Shown here piece after piece: positions 8,435-17,122 of a DNA stretch of 64,000 nucleotides. The position numbers and the translations under genes were made by a program. The stretch lies in the NCBI RefSeq assembly GCF_964048965.1, contig NZ_OZ040189.1, positions 2,108,001 to 2,172,000 on the forward strand, in the 5' to 3' direction. A model generated the notes under the pieces. That model did no database searches and was not told the origin of the DNA. It saw nothing but the letters and a program-made list of their open reading frames with translations. Position 1 is the stretch's first letter. Each line of letters opens with the position of its first letter. Source of the stretch: Tenacibaculum sp. 190130A14a (GTDB lineage: Bacteria > Bacteroidota > Bacteroidia > Flavobacteriales > Flavobacteriaceae).

Positions 8435-10654
8435 TTAATTTTTTGATTTTATTAAGAAAACAGTCTCTTTAATAACAAACCAACAGAAATAGCCTATACC
8501 TACCGAGAAAACAATATCTCCTACAATACGCATCCATTTTATAATTTGTACGGTAGGTGTGTACAATAACTCAGCATCTCGTGCATAAGAATATCCTTTG
8601 GTAATTGAAGTATACGCTTGTATAATACCTAAAGGTAACAAGCTTAAAACAACCATTAACACAAGTCCAATATTAAGTAACCAAAAGGCATTTTTGATAA
8701 GCTTTTCGTTCCAAGTCCTCTTAGAATATAATCTTAAACAGATAATAATGAATCCCATTCCAAGCATACCATATACTCCAAATAAAGCGGTATGGGCATG
8801 CACTGATGTAGTGTTAAGACCTTGAATATAATACAACGCAATAGGAGGGTTTATTAAGAAACCAAATACACCAGCTCCTACCATATTCCAAAAGGCTACT
8901 GCCATAAAAAAGAAAATAGGCCATTTATAACGTTTAATCCAATCATTTTCTTTTAATAAATTCCAATTCTCTCTTATTTCAAAGCCCATCAAAGTAAGTG
9001 GAACCACTTCTAAAGCACTAAAAGTAGCACCTAAAGCTATTGCTTGCACGGGTGTTCCAGAATAATACAAATGATGCAAAGTACCAATAATTCCACCCGC
9101 AAGAAATATTGTAGCTGAAGCAATAGAGGTTTTTCCAGCAGTTTTAACTGAAACTATTTTCATTCTTGAAAACAAATAAGCGATGGTAACTGTTGCAAAT
9201 ACTTCAAAAAATCCTTCTACCCATAAATGTACTAACCACCATCTCCAATAATTGATTACTGGTAAACTGCTATTTTCACCATACATTAATCCAGAGAAAA
9301 AGAACATTCCTATAGCAATTACAGCAATTAATAAAATGGTTAATAAATGCTTCGAATCATCTTTTTTCTTAATTCCATATAAAATATGTCTTCCAACCAT
9401 GAACATCCATAGAATAAGTCCAATAGCTAAAAATATTTGCCAAAACCTACCTAAATCCATGTATTCATATCCTTGATGACCAAAGAAGAAATTAGTTGAT
9501 AGTTCTAGGAATTGATGAACTCCTAACCATTCTCCTAACATTGAACCTAATACTATAATTAAAGCAGCTACAAACAAGAAGTTAATTCCGAATATTTGAT
9601 ACTTCATTTCTTTACCGCTAATCATTGGAGCCAAGAATAATCCAGTAGCTAACCAAGTTACAGCAATCCAAAAAACGGCCAATTGTGTATGCCATGTCCT
9701 TGTAATAGAATAAGGGAAGTATTTAGATAACTCGAACCCAAAAAAGGCTTGTCCTTCAACGGTATAGTGCACCGTAATAATTCCCAATACAACCTGTAAA
9801 GCGATTAATAAAGAGACTACAAAAAAGTACTTTAAGACGGCTTTTTGTGATTTAAATAATGGCATTTTTAATAAGGGATCTTTACTTGGACTTGTAATTG
9901 CTTCTCCTTTTTCATGATTTCTAATGTAGTAGTATGTAAGAATTCCAATAAATAAGAGTAAAAGAATAATTGAAAACCCTGACCAAATTTGAGAATCAGG
10001 AGTAATGGTATTATTAATTAATGGCTCATGTGGCCAATTAGAAGTATAAGTGTAGTCTTGATTAGGCCTGTTGGTACTTGCCGCCCAAGAAGTCCAAAAT
10101 AAAAAAGCATTTAGTTGAGAAAGTTTTATCGTATCTGTCAAAGCTCCTTTTTGAATGGCATACTTCTCATGTCCATTTGCAAAAATATCACTGTAATGTT
10201 TGCTATTTCTTTTTATAGCTTCTAATCTATCTTTTGAAATTATAATAGTTTTATTAGAAGGATTAAAGGTATTTGTTCTTATTTCTTTGACCAATCTAGC
10301 TTTAAGAGCTCCCTGTTTCTCAACATCTAATGATTTAAATGTGGTTTTAAATTCTCTTTTAGCCCAAAAATCTAATAAATATTCTGCTTCCCTATGAATC
10401 CAATCAGCCGACCAATCTGGAGCAACATAACTTCCATGTCCCCAGATAGATCCAACTTCCATACCTCCAATAGATTCCCATACGTTCTGTCCTATTTGTA
10501 TATCAGATTTATTATATAATATTTCATTCGTTTCTTTAACTATTACTTTATCTGGTATAGGAGGTTGTGTTTGATATATTTCTGTTCCTACCCAAATTAG
10601 CGCAATAAAAGATGATACGACTACTAGGATAAATATTGTCCAAATTTTTTTCAT
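8435..10654 (-). CDS. norB: Quinol-dependent nitric oxide reductase (qNOR), 739 aa
   Basis: Integral membrane haem-copper-family enzyme that reduces two NO to N2O with electrons from quinol. The N-terminal cytochrome c-like periplasmic region, without a haem c motif, carries the qNOR signatures VWESIGGMEVGSIWGHG and DWSADWIHREA. About 12-14 transmembrane helices follow with the catalytic-core histidines in YWRWWLVHLWVEGFFEVF, LHHLYYSG and SVHAHTALFG. Length fits the single-subunit qNOR type (about 740-760) rather than the shorter cNOR NorB. The gene is 2 bases from ric and 7 from the haemoglobin gene in one operon. The substrate is well established for the family; a respiratory versus detoxifying role is not visible, but the context suggests detoxification. 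Confidence 0.96.
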   Translation of the reverse strand: MKKIWTIFILVVVSSFIALIWVGTEIYQTQPPIPDKVIVKETNEILYNKSDIQIGQNVWESIGGMEVGSIWGHGSYVAPDWSADWIHREAEYLLDFWAKREFKTTFKSLDVEKQGALKARLVKEIRTNTFNPSNKTIIISKDRLEAIKRNSKHYSDIFANGHEKYAIQKGALTDTIKLSQLNAFLFWTSWAASTNRPNQDYTYTSNWPHEPLINNTITPDSQIWSGFSIILLLLFIGILTYYYIRNHEKGEAITSPSKDPLLKMPLFKSQKAVLKYFFVVSLLIALQVVLGIITVHYTVEGQAFFGFELSKYFPYSITRTWHTQLAVFWIAVTWLATGLFLAPMISGKEMKYQIFGINFLFVAALIIVLGSMLGEWLGVHQFLELSTNFFFGHQGYEYMDLGRFWQIFLAIGLILWMFMVGRHILYGIKKKDDSKHLLTILLIAVIAIGMFFFSGLMYGENSSLPVINYWRWWLVHLWVEGFFEVFATVTIAYLFSRMKIVSVKTAGKTSIASATIFLAGGIIGTLHHLYYSGTPVQAIALGATFSALEVVPLTLMGFEIRENWNLLKENDWIKRYKWPIFFFMAVAFWNMVGAGVFGFLINPPIALYYIQGLNTTSVHAHTALFGVYGMLGMGFIIICLRLYSKRTWNEKLIKNAFWLLNIGLVLMVVLSLLPLGIIQAYTSITKGYSYARDAELLYTPTVQIIKWMRIVGDIVFSVGIGYFCWFVIKETVFLIKSKN

Positions 10655-10656
10655 TA

Positions 10657-11379
10657 TTACTTGTTTAGTTGGTTTTCTAACGTGATTGCTTTTTTAAATA
10701 AAATGTTGTTTTCTATGTGAATATGCTTATGTAAATCATCTTCAAACTCTTTTAGAAGTATAAAGGCTATTTTGTATGTATTACAGGCATCTTTTGGAGC
10801 TTCATAATTATTGGTTAATTCAGAAATTCTTCGAAAACGTTCTCCTTCATTATCATGCTCAGAGTGCATCATCCTAATAGGGTTTTCAATAGAACCAAAA
10901 GGAGGTATCTCAAATGTTTGCTCTTGCCTAGATGCTTTTGCTATTTTTTTTATATGAGGAAATAGAATAAGCTCTTCTTTTTTCATGTGCATTGCTAAAT
11001 CGCCTACAGCTTCTTTAAAGAGTTCTATAACTTCAAAGAGTTCTGGATGATTTTTTCCATGAACTTTGCATAGCTTTTCTAAGTAGGCAATTATTTCGGG
11101 TCCTCTTTTTTCGATGTACAAATGGTGATTTTGATAAATGTAATCGCTTAAAAAGTCTAGATCCCAATTTTGGTAACTTTGAGAAGCAATGGTGTTAATT
11201 TCTATTAGAGAGATTTCTTGAATTAGCTTTGCAACAGAAACATTCTTTGTATTTGCCACTTCGTTAATTGTTCGTTCTCCATTACAGCAAAAATCAATGC
11301 CATATTTTTTGAAAACAGTTGCTGTATCATAATTCTCTGCAACTATTTCTGAGATTAAAGTGTTGTTATTTATGTTCAT
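10657..11379 (-). CDS. ric: Iron-sulfur cluster repair di-iron protein Ric (ScdA/YtfE family), 240 aa
   Basis: Cytoplasmic di-iron protein that helps restore iron-sulfur clusters damaged by NO or oxidants. The N-terminal ScdA_N domain shows ENYDTATVFKKYGIDFCCNG, with the paired cysteines typical of the family. A hemerythrin-like helical bundle follows with spaced histidines and glutamates (NHHLYIEKRG, LAMHMKKEELILFPHI, MMHSEHDNEGE, LHKHIHIENNILF). Length fits. It overlaps the upstream membrane-protein gene by 14 bases and is 2 bases from norB. Clustering with NO reductase and an Rrf2 regulator matches the known NsrR-type regulons of other bacteria. Confidence 0.95.
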   Translation of the reverse strand: MNINNNTLISEIVAENYDTATVFKKYGIDFCCNGERTINEVANTKNVSVAKLIQEISLIEINTIASQSYQNWDLDFLSDYIYQNHHLYIEKRGPEIIAYLEKLCKVHGKNHPELFEVIELFKEAVGDLAMHMKKEELILFPHIKKIAKASRQEQTFEIPPFGSIENPIRMMHSEHDNEGERFRRISELTNNYEAPKDACNTYKIAFILLKEFEDDLHKHIHIENNILFKKAITLENQLNK

Positions 11380-11896
11380 ATCTATTTAAAATTTGAATTC
11401 CGATAAGTATTAATGTTGTGATTTTAATTACTTCCAATATCACATACCATAGGTGATCATAGCTTTTGTCAATAGGAAACCCCTGTTGTATTAATAAAAT
11501 CCTTTTATCTAAGACAGGTAACAAATAGAAACTCTGAAATAGGAGTATAGCATAGGGAAGTAGCATTATTTTTAATAGACCAATCTTAATGTTGTTTTTA
11601 GTTAATACAAACGTTATAAGAATACCAATTGCTAGGATTAGCTCTACTTTATTTAACGCATTAAAAACAAGGCTTCCAATTGATAACCCAATTTTTAGGG
11701 TAACACCTTCAGCTTGAAATTTTAACCAAGCTTCCATAAAGCTTATGGCTCCAATGAACCCTACCCAAGTAAAAATTGTAGAAGTTAATATGATGAATGT
11801 GGTTTTAGATTTGATCATTTTTTCAAAAAGGATATTTTTATCTTTTATTATAACGGATGTTTTTGTCTTTTTTAATTTTAAAATTATAGAGGACAT
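11366..11896 (-). CDS. Small membrane protein of the NO operon, 176 aa
   Basis: Four hydrophobic segments (FIILTSTIFTWVGFIGAI, LVFNALNKVELILAIGILI, LLKIMLLPYAILLFQSFY, ILEVIKITTLILIGIQIL) mark an integral membrane protein without a recognised enzyme motif. Comparable four-helix proteins accompany NO-related genes in other Bacteroidota; role unknown. A longer frame begins with TTG at 11911, but the first ATG is at 11896, preceded by AGAGGA at normal distance, so I chose that; an internal ATG at 11818, just before the first helix, is an alternative. It sits 26 bases after the Rrf2 stop and overlaps ric by 14 bases, so it is part of the operon. Confidence 0.78.
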   Translation of the reverse strand: MSSIILKLKKTKTSVIIKDKNILFEKMIKSKTTFIILTSTIFTWVGFIGAISFMEAWLKFQAEGVTLKIGLSIGSLVFNALNKVELILAIGILITFVLTKNNIKIGLLKIMLLPYAILLFQSFYLLPVLDKRILLIQQGFPIDKSYDHLWYVILEVIKITTLILIGIQILNRYEHK

Positions 11897-11922
11897 AATT
11901 CCTCTACTCAAAAATGGTTATT

Positions 11923-12363
11923 CTATCTTTTTAATTGTAGTATTTTATCTTCACCTGTTTCAGACTTTAATAAATCATATACAGTTGTAGTTTCTAACAT
12001 AGATTTGAGACTACTTCTAATATCAACAAATTTATCATGAATAGGGCAGGGGTTTTTAGCATTACACTCTTTCAGCCCAAGTCCACAACCAGTATATATT
12101 TTGTCTCCATCGATGACTTCGACAATTTGACTTAGTTTTACATTTTTTGTTTTCTCTTCATAAATCAAGAAGCCACCATATGGCCCCTTAATTGAGCTAA
12201 TTATATTATTCTTAGTCAATATTTGTAATATTTTTCCTGTAAACGCTTCTGGAGAATTAGTAGCACTAGCAATTTCCTTTACACTGGTTTTATTGCCTAA
12301 TGAGGTTTGCTTTGCCACATATATGACAGCTCTCATTCCATATTCACAAGATTTAGAAAACAT
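11923..12363 (-). CDS. Rrf2-family regulator, NsrR-like, 146 aa
   Basis: Winged-helix transcription factor. The N-terminal half is typical Rrf2 (CEYGMRAVIYVAKQ, SVKEIASATNSPEAFTGKIL, IKGPYGGFLI). Three cysteines, C93, C100 and C106 (CX6CX5C), sit where NsrR and IscR bind an iron-sulfur cluster. As the first gene of an operon with Ric, NO reductase and a haemoglobin, it is most simply an NO-sensing repressor of its own operon: NO would destroy the cluster and release the DNA. The upstream palindrome overlapping the promoter supports this. NsrR versus another Rrf2 type cannot be settled from sequence alone, so no gene symbol is given. Confidence 0.93.
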   Translation of the reverse strand: MFSKSCEYGMRAVIYVAKQTSLGNKTSVKEIASATNSPEAFTGKILQILTKNNIISSIKGPYGGFLIYEEKTKNVKLSQIVEVIDGDKIYTGCGLGLKECNAKNPCPIHDKFVDIRSSLKSMLETTTVYDLLKSETGEDKILQLKR

Positions 12364-12381
12364 ATTAAAAATTTATCTCTG

Positions 12382-12431
12382 CAAAGATATACCTAATTTT
12401 ATAAAAGACAAAAACATCTTTTATGTTTTTG
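12382..12431 (-). promoter_or_regulatory. Promoter and palindromic operator of the NO operon
   Basis: On the minus strand, a Bacteroidota -7 element TATCTTTG (12382-12389) is preceded after 19 bases by a TTTTTG -33 element. That -33 element is one arm of a perfect inverted repeat (12409-12431): arms CAAAAACAT and ATGTTTTTG around a CTTTT spacer. A repressor bound there would cover the -33 element. The arrangement fits autoregulation by the Rrf2 protein whose start lies at 12363. Motif identity as an NsrR site is inferred. Confidence 0.72.
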
Positions 12432-12466
12432 CTCTCATATTGAATATTATTTTAGTGGAAAGATTG

Positions 12467-12510
12467 AAAAAAACTATCGCTAAAAGTATAAAATATACTT
12501 TTAGCGATAG
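12467..12510 (-). terminator. Rho-independent terminator of the lipoprotein gene
   Basis: A perfect 17-base-pair inverted repeat (left arm 12474-12490, right arm 12494-12510, loop AAA) is followed on the minus strand by a run of seven T. It lies 21 bases after the stop of the lipoprotein gene ending at 12532 and isolates it from the NO operon promoter. Confidence 0.9.
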
Positions 12511-12531
12511 CGTAGGAGTTATAAAAACTGC

Positions 12532-13713
12532 TTAATCAATTATAGTTATTGTATTTGTCATGCTAGCATGAAACTCACAATTATAAAATAGTTTATCTGG
12601 GGCATTATTAGGAACAGTAAATGTTATAGTTCCTGAAGTAAGCCCATTGTTAGACATACCCTCATTATAAATATTTACTGTTCCAATACCTTGAATAGTT
12701 TTTATAATAAATGGGTGCCCTGGAGAATTTACTGTAAATGTGTAAGTATTCCCTCTTTTTAATGTTAATGCAGGATTACTTTCATTTGTAAAACCACCAT
12801 CATTAAAAATAAACGCAGAAGCACCATTGTTAGTGACATCATAATTTATAATGGTACTACTGGCTTCTGCTTGAGCAGTATTTGTATTTACAATAGGCCA
12901 TACACCTGGAGAAGGAACACTTACGCCTTTAGTATCTCCACGTTCTGTATCTTGTCCAAAATAATACAAAGGCCAACCTTTATAGGTTAACTGAGTTCTC
13001 CCAAAAACATCGATAGTTCCAAAATCATTACTGTTTAAAATACTTGGAATTATATCCGCAGAAAATTCGACTATTGGCCATACATTATTATTAGAAAAAT
13101 CTGACGCCGTATAATTGTTAGTATTTAACTTATCATTTGCAAATAAATACATTGTTCTTCCTGCAAAACTTACAATATAGCTTGTAGCTCCTATACCTAC
13201 AGTATAATCTTGAAGGTAATTCTTACCATCATTCCCAACTAACTGTGCATTTGCATACATGATAGAATAATCTGGTTTAGCAATAAACCAAACATCGCCA
13301 ATACCATCTCCATTAGTATCTCCTGGATTAGAATCGCTAGCATAATAGTAAAGTGGCCATCCCTTATATGTAGTTTGCATGGTACCATCTGTTCTTTTTA
13401 TAACAGAAAAATCACCAATGTCTAACCCCGTTCCAACAGTTAAGTTTTCTGCATAAAAAACTGGCCAAGTATTTAAACAATTTCCTAAACATTCAGAAGT
13501 AGCCTTTGTATCTTTAGAAAAGAAATACAAAGAATTTCCGTTACCATCTATTAAAATTTTTCCAAAACTTGTGTTAGTAGACAAGTTTATTGCTGATGAG
13601 TTTGGTTCTGGAGTATTAAGATAATCATTGTCATCGCTGCTACAACTTGTAGTGAATAATCCCACTAATATTAAACATAATAGAATTAGATTTTTGTTTG
13701 TTATTGTTTTCAT
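12532..13713 (-). CDS. Lipoprotein with secreted-repeat domains and C-terminal cupredoxin, 393 aa
   Basis: Lipoprotein signal with lipobox LVGLFTTSC (Cys24), then a Ser/Asp-rich linker. Residues about 45-290 contain repeats of the Lipoprotein_15 type (family of unknown function): GNSLYFFSKDT, ATSECLGNCLNTWPVF, TTYKGWPLYYYASD, and again GRTMYLFANDK and LTYKGWPLYYFGQD. The last about 90 residues look like a cupredoxin: H333 in GHPF, then C379, H382 and M385 in NCEFHASM, the exact ligand set of a type 1 copper site. It could therefore move electrons at the cell surface or periplasm; this is inferred from the ligands. It ends the minus-strand cluster with the catalase-like lipoprotein, 20 bases after the PEP mutase-like gene. 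Confidence 0.86.
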   Translation of the reverse strand: MKTITNKNLILLCLILVGLFTTSCSSDDNDYLNTPEPNSSAINLSTNTSFGKILIDGNGNSLYFFSKDTKATSECLGNCLNTWPVFYAENLTVGTGLDIGDFSVIKRTDGTMQTTYKGWPLYYYASDSNPGDTNGDGIGDVWFIAKPDYSIMYANAQLVGNDGKNYLQDYTVGIGATSYIVSFAGRTMYLFANDKLNTNNYTASDFSNNNVWPIVEFSADIIPSILNSNDFGTIDVFGRTQLTYKGWPLYYFGQDTERGDTKGVSVPSPGVWPIVNTNTAQAEASSTIINYDVTNNGASAFIFNDGGFTNESNPALTLKRGNTYTFTVNSPGHPFIIKTIQGIGTVNIYNEGMSNNGLTSGTITFTVPNNAPDKLFYNCEFHASMTNTITIID

Positions 13714-13733
13714 AATTAAAAATTTATTTGATA

Positions 13734-14522
13734 TTAATTTATATGCACTTTTTCTTCAACACAGTTTTTTGTTAAATTGTCACTGAATACTTTCATCAAA
13801 TTGATATAAGCAAAAGGACCATAACTTATGCGTTGTACACCAGCATTTATTAGTGCTTCATTAATAGGTGCTGTAGGGAGTTTAACTATATTTAGAGGTA
13901 TATTGAGTGTGCTCGTTAACTTTTTAATCAGATCTAAATCAACAAGACCAGGGGTAAAAAATCCATCAGCTCCAGCATTCGTATATGCTTTGGCTCTTGC
14001 TATAGCCTCGGGCATGAGTTTATAGTATTTAGAGGTATCTTTTTCTTCAAAAAAAATATCTGTCCTAGCATTTATAAAAAGTGGTACTCCTAAATCATCT
14101 GCTACTTCTCGTATGATTTTAATTCGTTTAGATTGTTTTTCAATACTATAAAGCCCATTTGCTCCGATAATTTTGTCCTCAAAATTTAATCCTATGATAC
14201 CTGTTTGCAGAAGTTTTTCCGTATTGATAGCGAGTAACTCATCATCATTACCTGCATAACCACTTTCAAAATCAACACTAACAGGTACATTTACATGAGA
14301 TACAATTTGTTCTATTGTTTGTAAAAATGTATCGAACGGAATCACTTCTCCGTCAGGATATCCTTGTGATAGTGCTAATGGTTTACTTCCCGTAGCCACT
14401 ATACTTGCGCCAGCATTAACAGCGGCCTTGGCAGATCCAGCACTCCAAATGTTATAAAGCATTATTGGGTTGCCTTTTTGATGTAAGTTTTTGAAATGGT
14501 CAAATTTCTCTTGTCTTGTCAT
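13734..14522 (-). CDS. Isocitrate lyase/PEP mutase family protein, 262 aa
   Basis: Cytoplasmic alpha/beta-barrel enzyme of the isocitrate lyase/phosphonomutase superfamily. Visible blocks are LYNIWSAGSAKAAVNAGA at the N terminus, VPVSVDFESGYAG with the metal-binding aspartate, GIIGLNFEDK, FINARTDIFF and GADGFFTPGL. The Cys motif of isocitrate and methylisocitrate lyases (KKCGH) is absent, as in the oxaloacetase-like and PEP mutase-like subgroup, so the substrate is an oxo-acid but cannot be named. It sits 11 bases after the YceI-catalase gene and 20 bases before the cupredoxin lipoprotein, clearly one operon, though a metabolic link with these exported redox proteins is not obvious. Confidence 0.88.
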   Translation of the reverse strand: MTRQEKFDHFKNLHQKGNPIMLYNIWSAGSAKAAVNAGASIVATGSKPLALSQGYPDGEVIPFDTFLQTIEQIVSHVNVPVSVDFESGYAGNDDELLAINTEKLLQTGIIGLNFEDKIIGANGLYSIEKQSKRIKIIREVADDLGVPLFINARTDIFFEEKDTSKYYKLMPEAIARAKAYTNAGADGFFTPGLVDLDLIKKLTSTLNIPLNIVKLPTAPINEALINAGVQRISYGPFAYINLMKVFSDNLTKNCVEEKVHIN

Positions 14523-14533
14523 GATTATAGCTT

Positions 14534-16198
14534 TTATTTTTGTTGTTTTTGTTCTTGTTTTCTCCTTACAAATGCGGTAGCATATGCTGGTGATCTAAAT
14601 TTTAAAATAGGATCTTCAGAAGGTAAAATTCCGCTTTGTAATTGTAAAGGATCAAAATTGATATTTTGGCAAGTACCATCTTCATTTACAGCATTAATGG
14701 TAAGTGTAGCTGCAGTAATTGTTTTATGATGTCCTGTCCATTGTTTTGCAGCATTATTAATTTCATCTTCAGGGTTTGCAATTGTTATTACCATATCCCA
14801 AAGAAGCTTTCCTTTTTTGTTCAATAATTCGGCTAAATCTTTATAGTAGCTTACATTTTCAGAGGTGTTAATAGAAATTGTTTCATTTCTAGGTATAAAA
14901 GACCAACGCACAGCTGTTTTCTTACCATTTTCATTTTTTAGATAAAAAGTATTTACACTATTAAATTGATGATTGGCATAGTTTTTTAAAACTTTTGGCT
15001 TTTTACCATAGTGAGCCTTGAAATTTTTGAATTCAGGATGCTCTTTTTTTAATTTGACAAAATCTTCTTCTTTACCACTTATTTTAGCAGTCATAAGCTG
15101 TAAAAATCCTTGTGGAGTACTTACAGGAAAAAAATCTAGTGTATTCATGCTAAAATTATGTGTCATACCATTTTCAAGAATTACTTGAAATGCCATACCA
15201 TATTCTCCATGTACTGCTTCATCCTTTTTAACACCACCTTTATGTGAGAATCTTCCAATAACTTTCAAGGGTGTTGTACTAAAAATTTTACTAGAACTCA
15301 GTCCTCGAATTCGTTCATTGTTAATTATAAAACTTCCAGTAAAGCAAATACCACTTATATGGTTTCTACGTTTCCCTTTATGAATACCAAACTTCTTTTC
15401 AAAAGCGTCTATTGTTCTTGGTGCAAGTGTATGAGCTGATAGTTTCTTATTTGATTTTAGAGCTTCTACATAAAAACCTAGGTTAACCGTGTTATAGATA
15501 AACTTATCCTTTAATTTATCTGTTATTGATGCTTCCTCTCCATAAGTAATACTCCAGTCTGTCCTATCTATATTTAATTTTCCTTCAATAATTATTTTAG
15601 AATTGGAAGAAGTTATTCTTATTGGAAATGATATAGACCTTTTAAATCCTCGTAATTCAAGACTTCCAGACATAATATGAGTCGGATTTCTTATGCTATT
15701 TTCTGTATTTGAAAGCGGTTGATTGATAGATTCAAACTCTGTTTTATCATCAATAGAATATTTGGTAGTTAGTTGTGTTACAGAAGTTATTTCGAACTTT
15801 CCTTTTGGGTAATTTTTAACATCAAAAAAATCATTAGATTTCAAGTGATTTATAAGAACTCTTTTACCTTGAGCATCTTCTTTGTCGTTTAAATCATCAA
15901 CAGTAATACTATTTAAATCTATTACAATATCTCCATTGACAATTGTTTGGTTATTAACATAAATATTACCTTTAGATAAGTAAAATTTGCCATTATGTTT
16001 TCCTGTTGGTTTGCTACCTATATAAGTAATATAACTAGTCTTAGTATCTATGGTATATTGAGTATAACCATCAACACTTTCTTTTAAATCAATAGTCTTT
16101 ACTGCCTCTTTTTTAACGGCTTCATTTTTTTCTTTACATCCTGTCATAGACAATACTGCAATGAAAAATAGAAGGAATATGAATTGTATTTGTTTCAT
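14534..16198 (-). CDS. Lipoprotein fusing YceI domain and catalase-like peroxidase, 554 aa
   Basis: Lipoprotein signal with Cys21 (AVLSMTGC). Residues about 45-245 are a YceI-like lipocalin-type domain (IDTKTSYITYIGSKPTGKH, LKSNDFFDVKNYPKGKFEI, MSGSLELRGFKRSI), a fold that binds polyisoprenoids or other lipids. Residues about 252-550 match the small catalase-like peroxidase family (SrpA type): distal histidine H280 in NHISGICFTGSF, RFSHKGG, GMAFQVILENG, FFPVSTPQGFLQL, and the C-terminal haem-ligand tyrosine Y539 in RSPAYATAFVRR. So a lipid-binding module and a haem peroxidase module are joined in one envelope-anchored protein. Start ATG follows a -7-like element at 16222. The reaction (peroxide or lipid peroxide removal) is inferred. 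Confidence 0.88.
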   Translation of the reverse strand: MKQIQFIFLLFFIAVLSMTGCKEKNEAVKKEAVKTIDLKESVDGYTQYTIDTKTSYITYIGSKPTGKHNGKFYLSKGNIYVNNQTIVNGDIVIDLNSITVDDLNDKEDAQGKRVLINHLKSNDFFDVKNYPKGKFEITSVTQLTTKYSIDDKTEFESINQPLSNTENSIRNPTHIMSGSLELRGFKRSISFPIRITSSNSKIIIEGKLNIDRTDWSITYGEEASITDKLKDKFIYNTVNLGFYVEALKSNKKLSAHTLAPRTIDAFEKKFGIHKGKRRNHISGICFTGSFIINNERIRGLSSSKIFSTTPLKVIGRFSHKGGVKKDEAVHGEYGMAFQVILENGMTHNFSMNTLDFFPVSTPQGFLQLMTAKISGKEEDFVKLKKEHPEFKNFKAHYGKKPKVLKNYANHQFNSVNTFYLKNENGKKTAVRWSFIPRNETISINTSENVSYYKDLAELLNKKGKLLWDMVITIANPEDEINNAAKQWTGHHKTITAATLTINAVNEDGTCQNINFDPLQLQSGILPSEDPILKFRSPAYATAFVRRKQEQKQQK

Positions 16199-16221
16199 AA
16201 CTTATTAATTAAAGTTTGAAA

Positions 16222-16229
16222 CAAAAGTA
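16222..16229 (-). promoter_or_regulatory. Putative -7 promoter element before the YceI-catalase gene
   Basis: On the minus strand the sequence reads TACTTTTG, matching the Bacteroidota TAnnTTTG element, 24 bases before the ATG. No -33 TTTG is found at the usual distance. Upstream is a short GGAT...ATCC and CTA...TAG inverted-repeat patch (about 16243-16266) where an activator such as the neighbouring AraC protein could bind. Confidence 0.45.
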
Positions 16230-16279
16230 GCTTTGAGAAAAGCCTAGATTTTAGGATTAATTATCCAAAACATGGACAA

Positions 16280-17122
16280 TTAAATCAATCGATTATCTTT
16301 TAGTTGTTTTCTAAATTCTTTAGGAGAAATACCACTATATTTTTTAAACACTCTAGTAAAGTATAAAGGATCATTAAAACCAATACCATAGGCAATGTTT
16401 TTAATAGACTCATTGGTCAAAAACAATTGGTTTTTTGCAGATGCAATTTTTTTTAAATTTATAATGGTTACGAAACTATTCTTAAAATATTTTTTGCATA
16501 AACGATTAAACGTTGTCATTGAAATATTTAACTCGTTACAATAAAATTCTGGAGAGGTTTCGTTGATATAATTTTTCTCTATCAATTTTTCTAATTGTAT
16601 ATGTATATTTTCTTTGTTTAGAATAGCATCATTTTGTTCCTTTCTTTTTATTCTAACTGCACAAATAAGCAACATTTTTAACTGACTTGAAACCATATCT
16701 AATTGTCCAACATCTTTATTCAACAATTCTTTTTTTAAGTTTAAAAAGGAATTAGACATGATTACAAAATCTTTATTAGAGCAACGTAAAACAGTGTCGT
16801 TTAAAAAATTATTAAATAACACACCTTGGCACCCAACATCTTTTGCATGAATATCAATACAAAAAAAATCAGGATGAAACTGTATATAAGACCCTTTGAA
16901 AGTCCCTTCAAATTCTAACTTCTGATAGGGATAATAAAATAAGATATTGTTGTCTTTTACCTGCATTTCGCTAGACTCCATGTTAATCACTCCATGAGCT
17001 TCTTCAAAGAAAAAAATTGCATAAAAGTTAGGTTTCTCAAAAAGAGTTGTAATGTTTTTTTCTGAAAAAGACTTGACTATAAGTACCTTTTCATTCTTAT
17101 TGTTAAAAAGGTTATAAAGCAT
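16280..17122 (-). CDS. AraC-family transcriptional regulator, 280 aa
   Basis: The C-terminal 100 residues form a double helix-turn-helix AraC domain (CNELNISMTTFNRLCKKYF, SIKNIAYGIGFNDPLYFTR, FKKYSGISPKEFRKQL). The N-terminal half is a sensory domain with aromatic-rich beta strands (NILFYYPYQKLEFEGTFKG) of the kind that binds small ligands; the ligand is unknown. It lies 81 bases upstream of the YceI-catalase gene on the same strand, and a -7 element lies between them, so it is likely the regulator of that three-gene unit. Confidence 0.92.
   Translation of the reverse strand: MLYNLFNNKNEKVLIVKSFSEKNITTLFEKPNFYAIFFFEEAHGVINMESSEMQVKDNNILFYYPYQKLEFEGTFKGSYIQFHPDFFCIDIHAKDVGCQGVLFNNFLNDTVLRCSNKDFVIMSNSFLNLKKELLNKDVGQLDMVSSQLKMLLICAVRIKRKEQNDAILNKENIHIQLEKLIEKNYINETSPEFYCNELNISMTTFNRLCKKYFKNSFVTIINLKKIASAKNQLFLTNESIKNIAYGIGFNDPLYFTRVFKKYSGISPKEFRKQLKDNRLI

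Noticed and set aside
11818-11911. Alternative starts of the NO-operon membrane protein
   Set aside because: TTG at 11911 and ATG at 11818 were considered; ATG at 11896 with the preceding AGAGGA is the best supported, but the choice is not certain.
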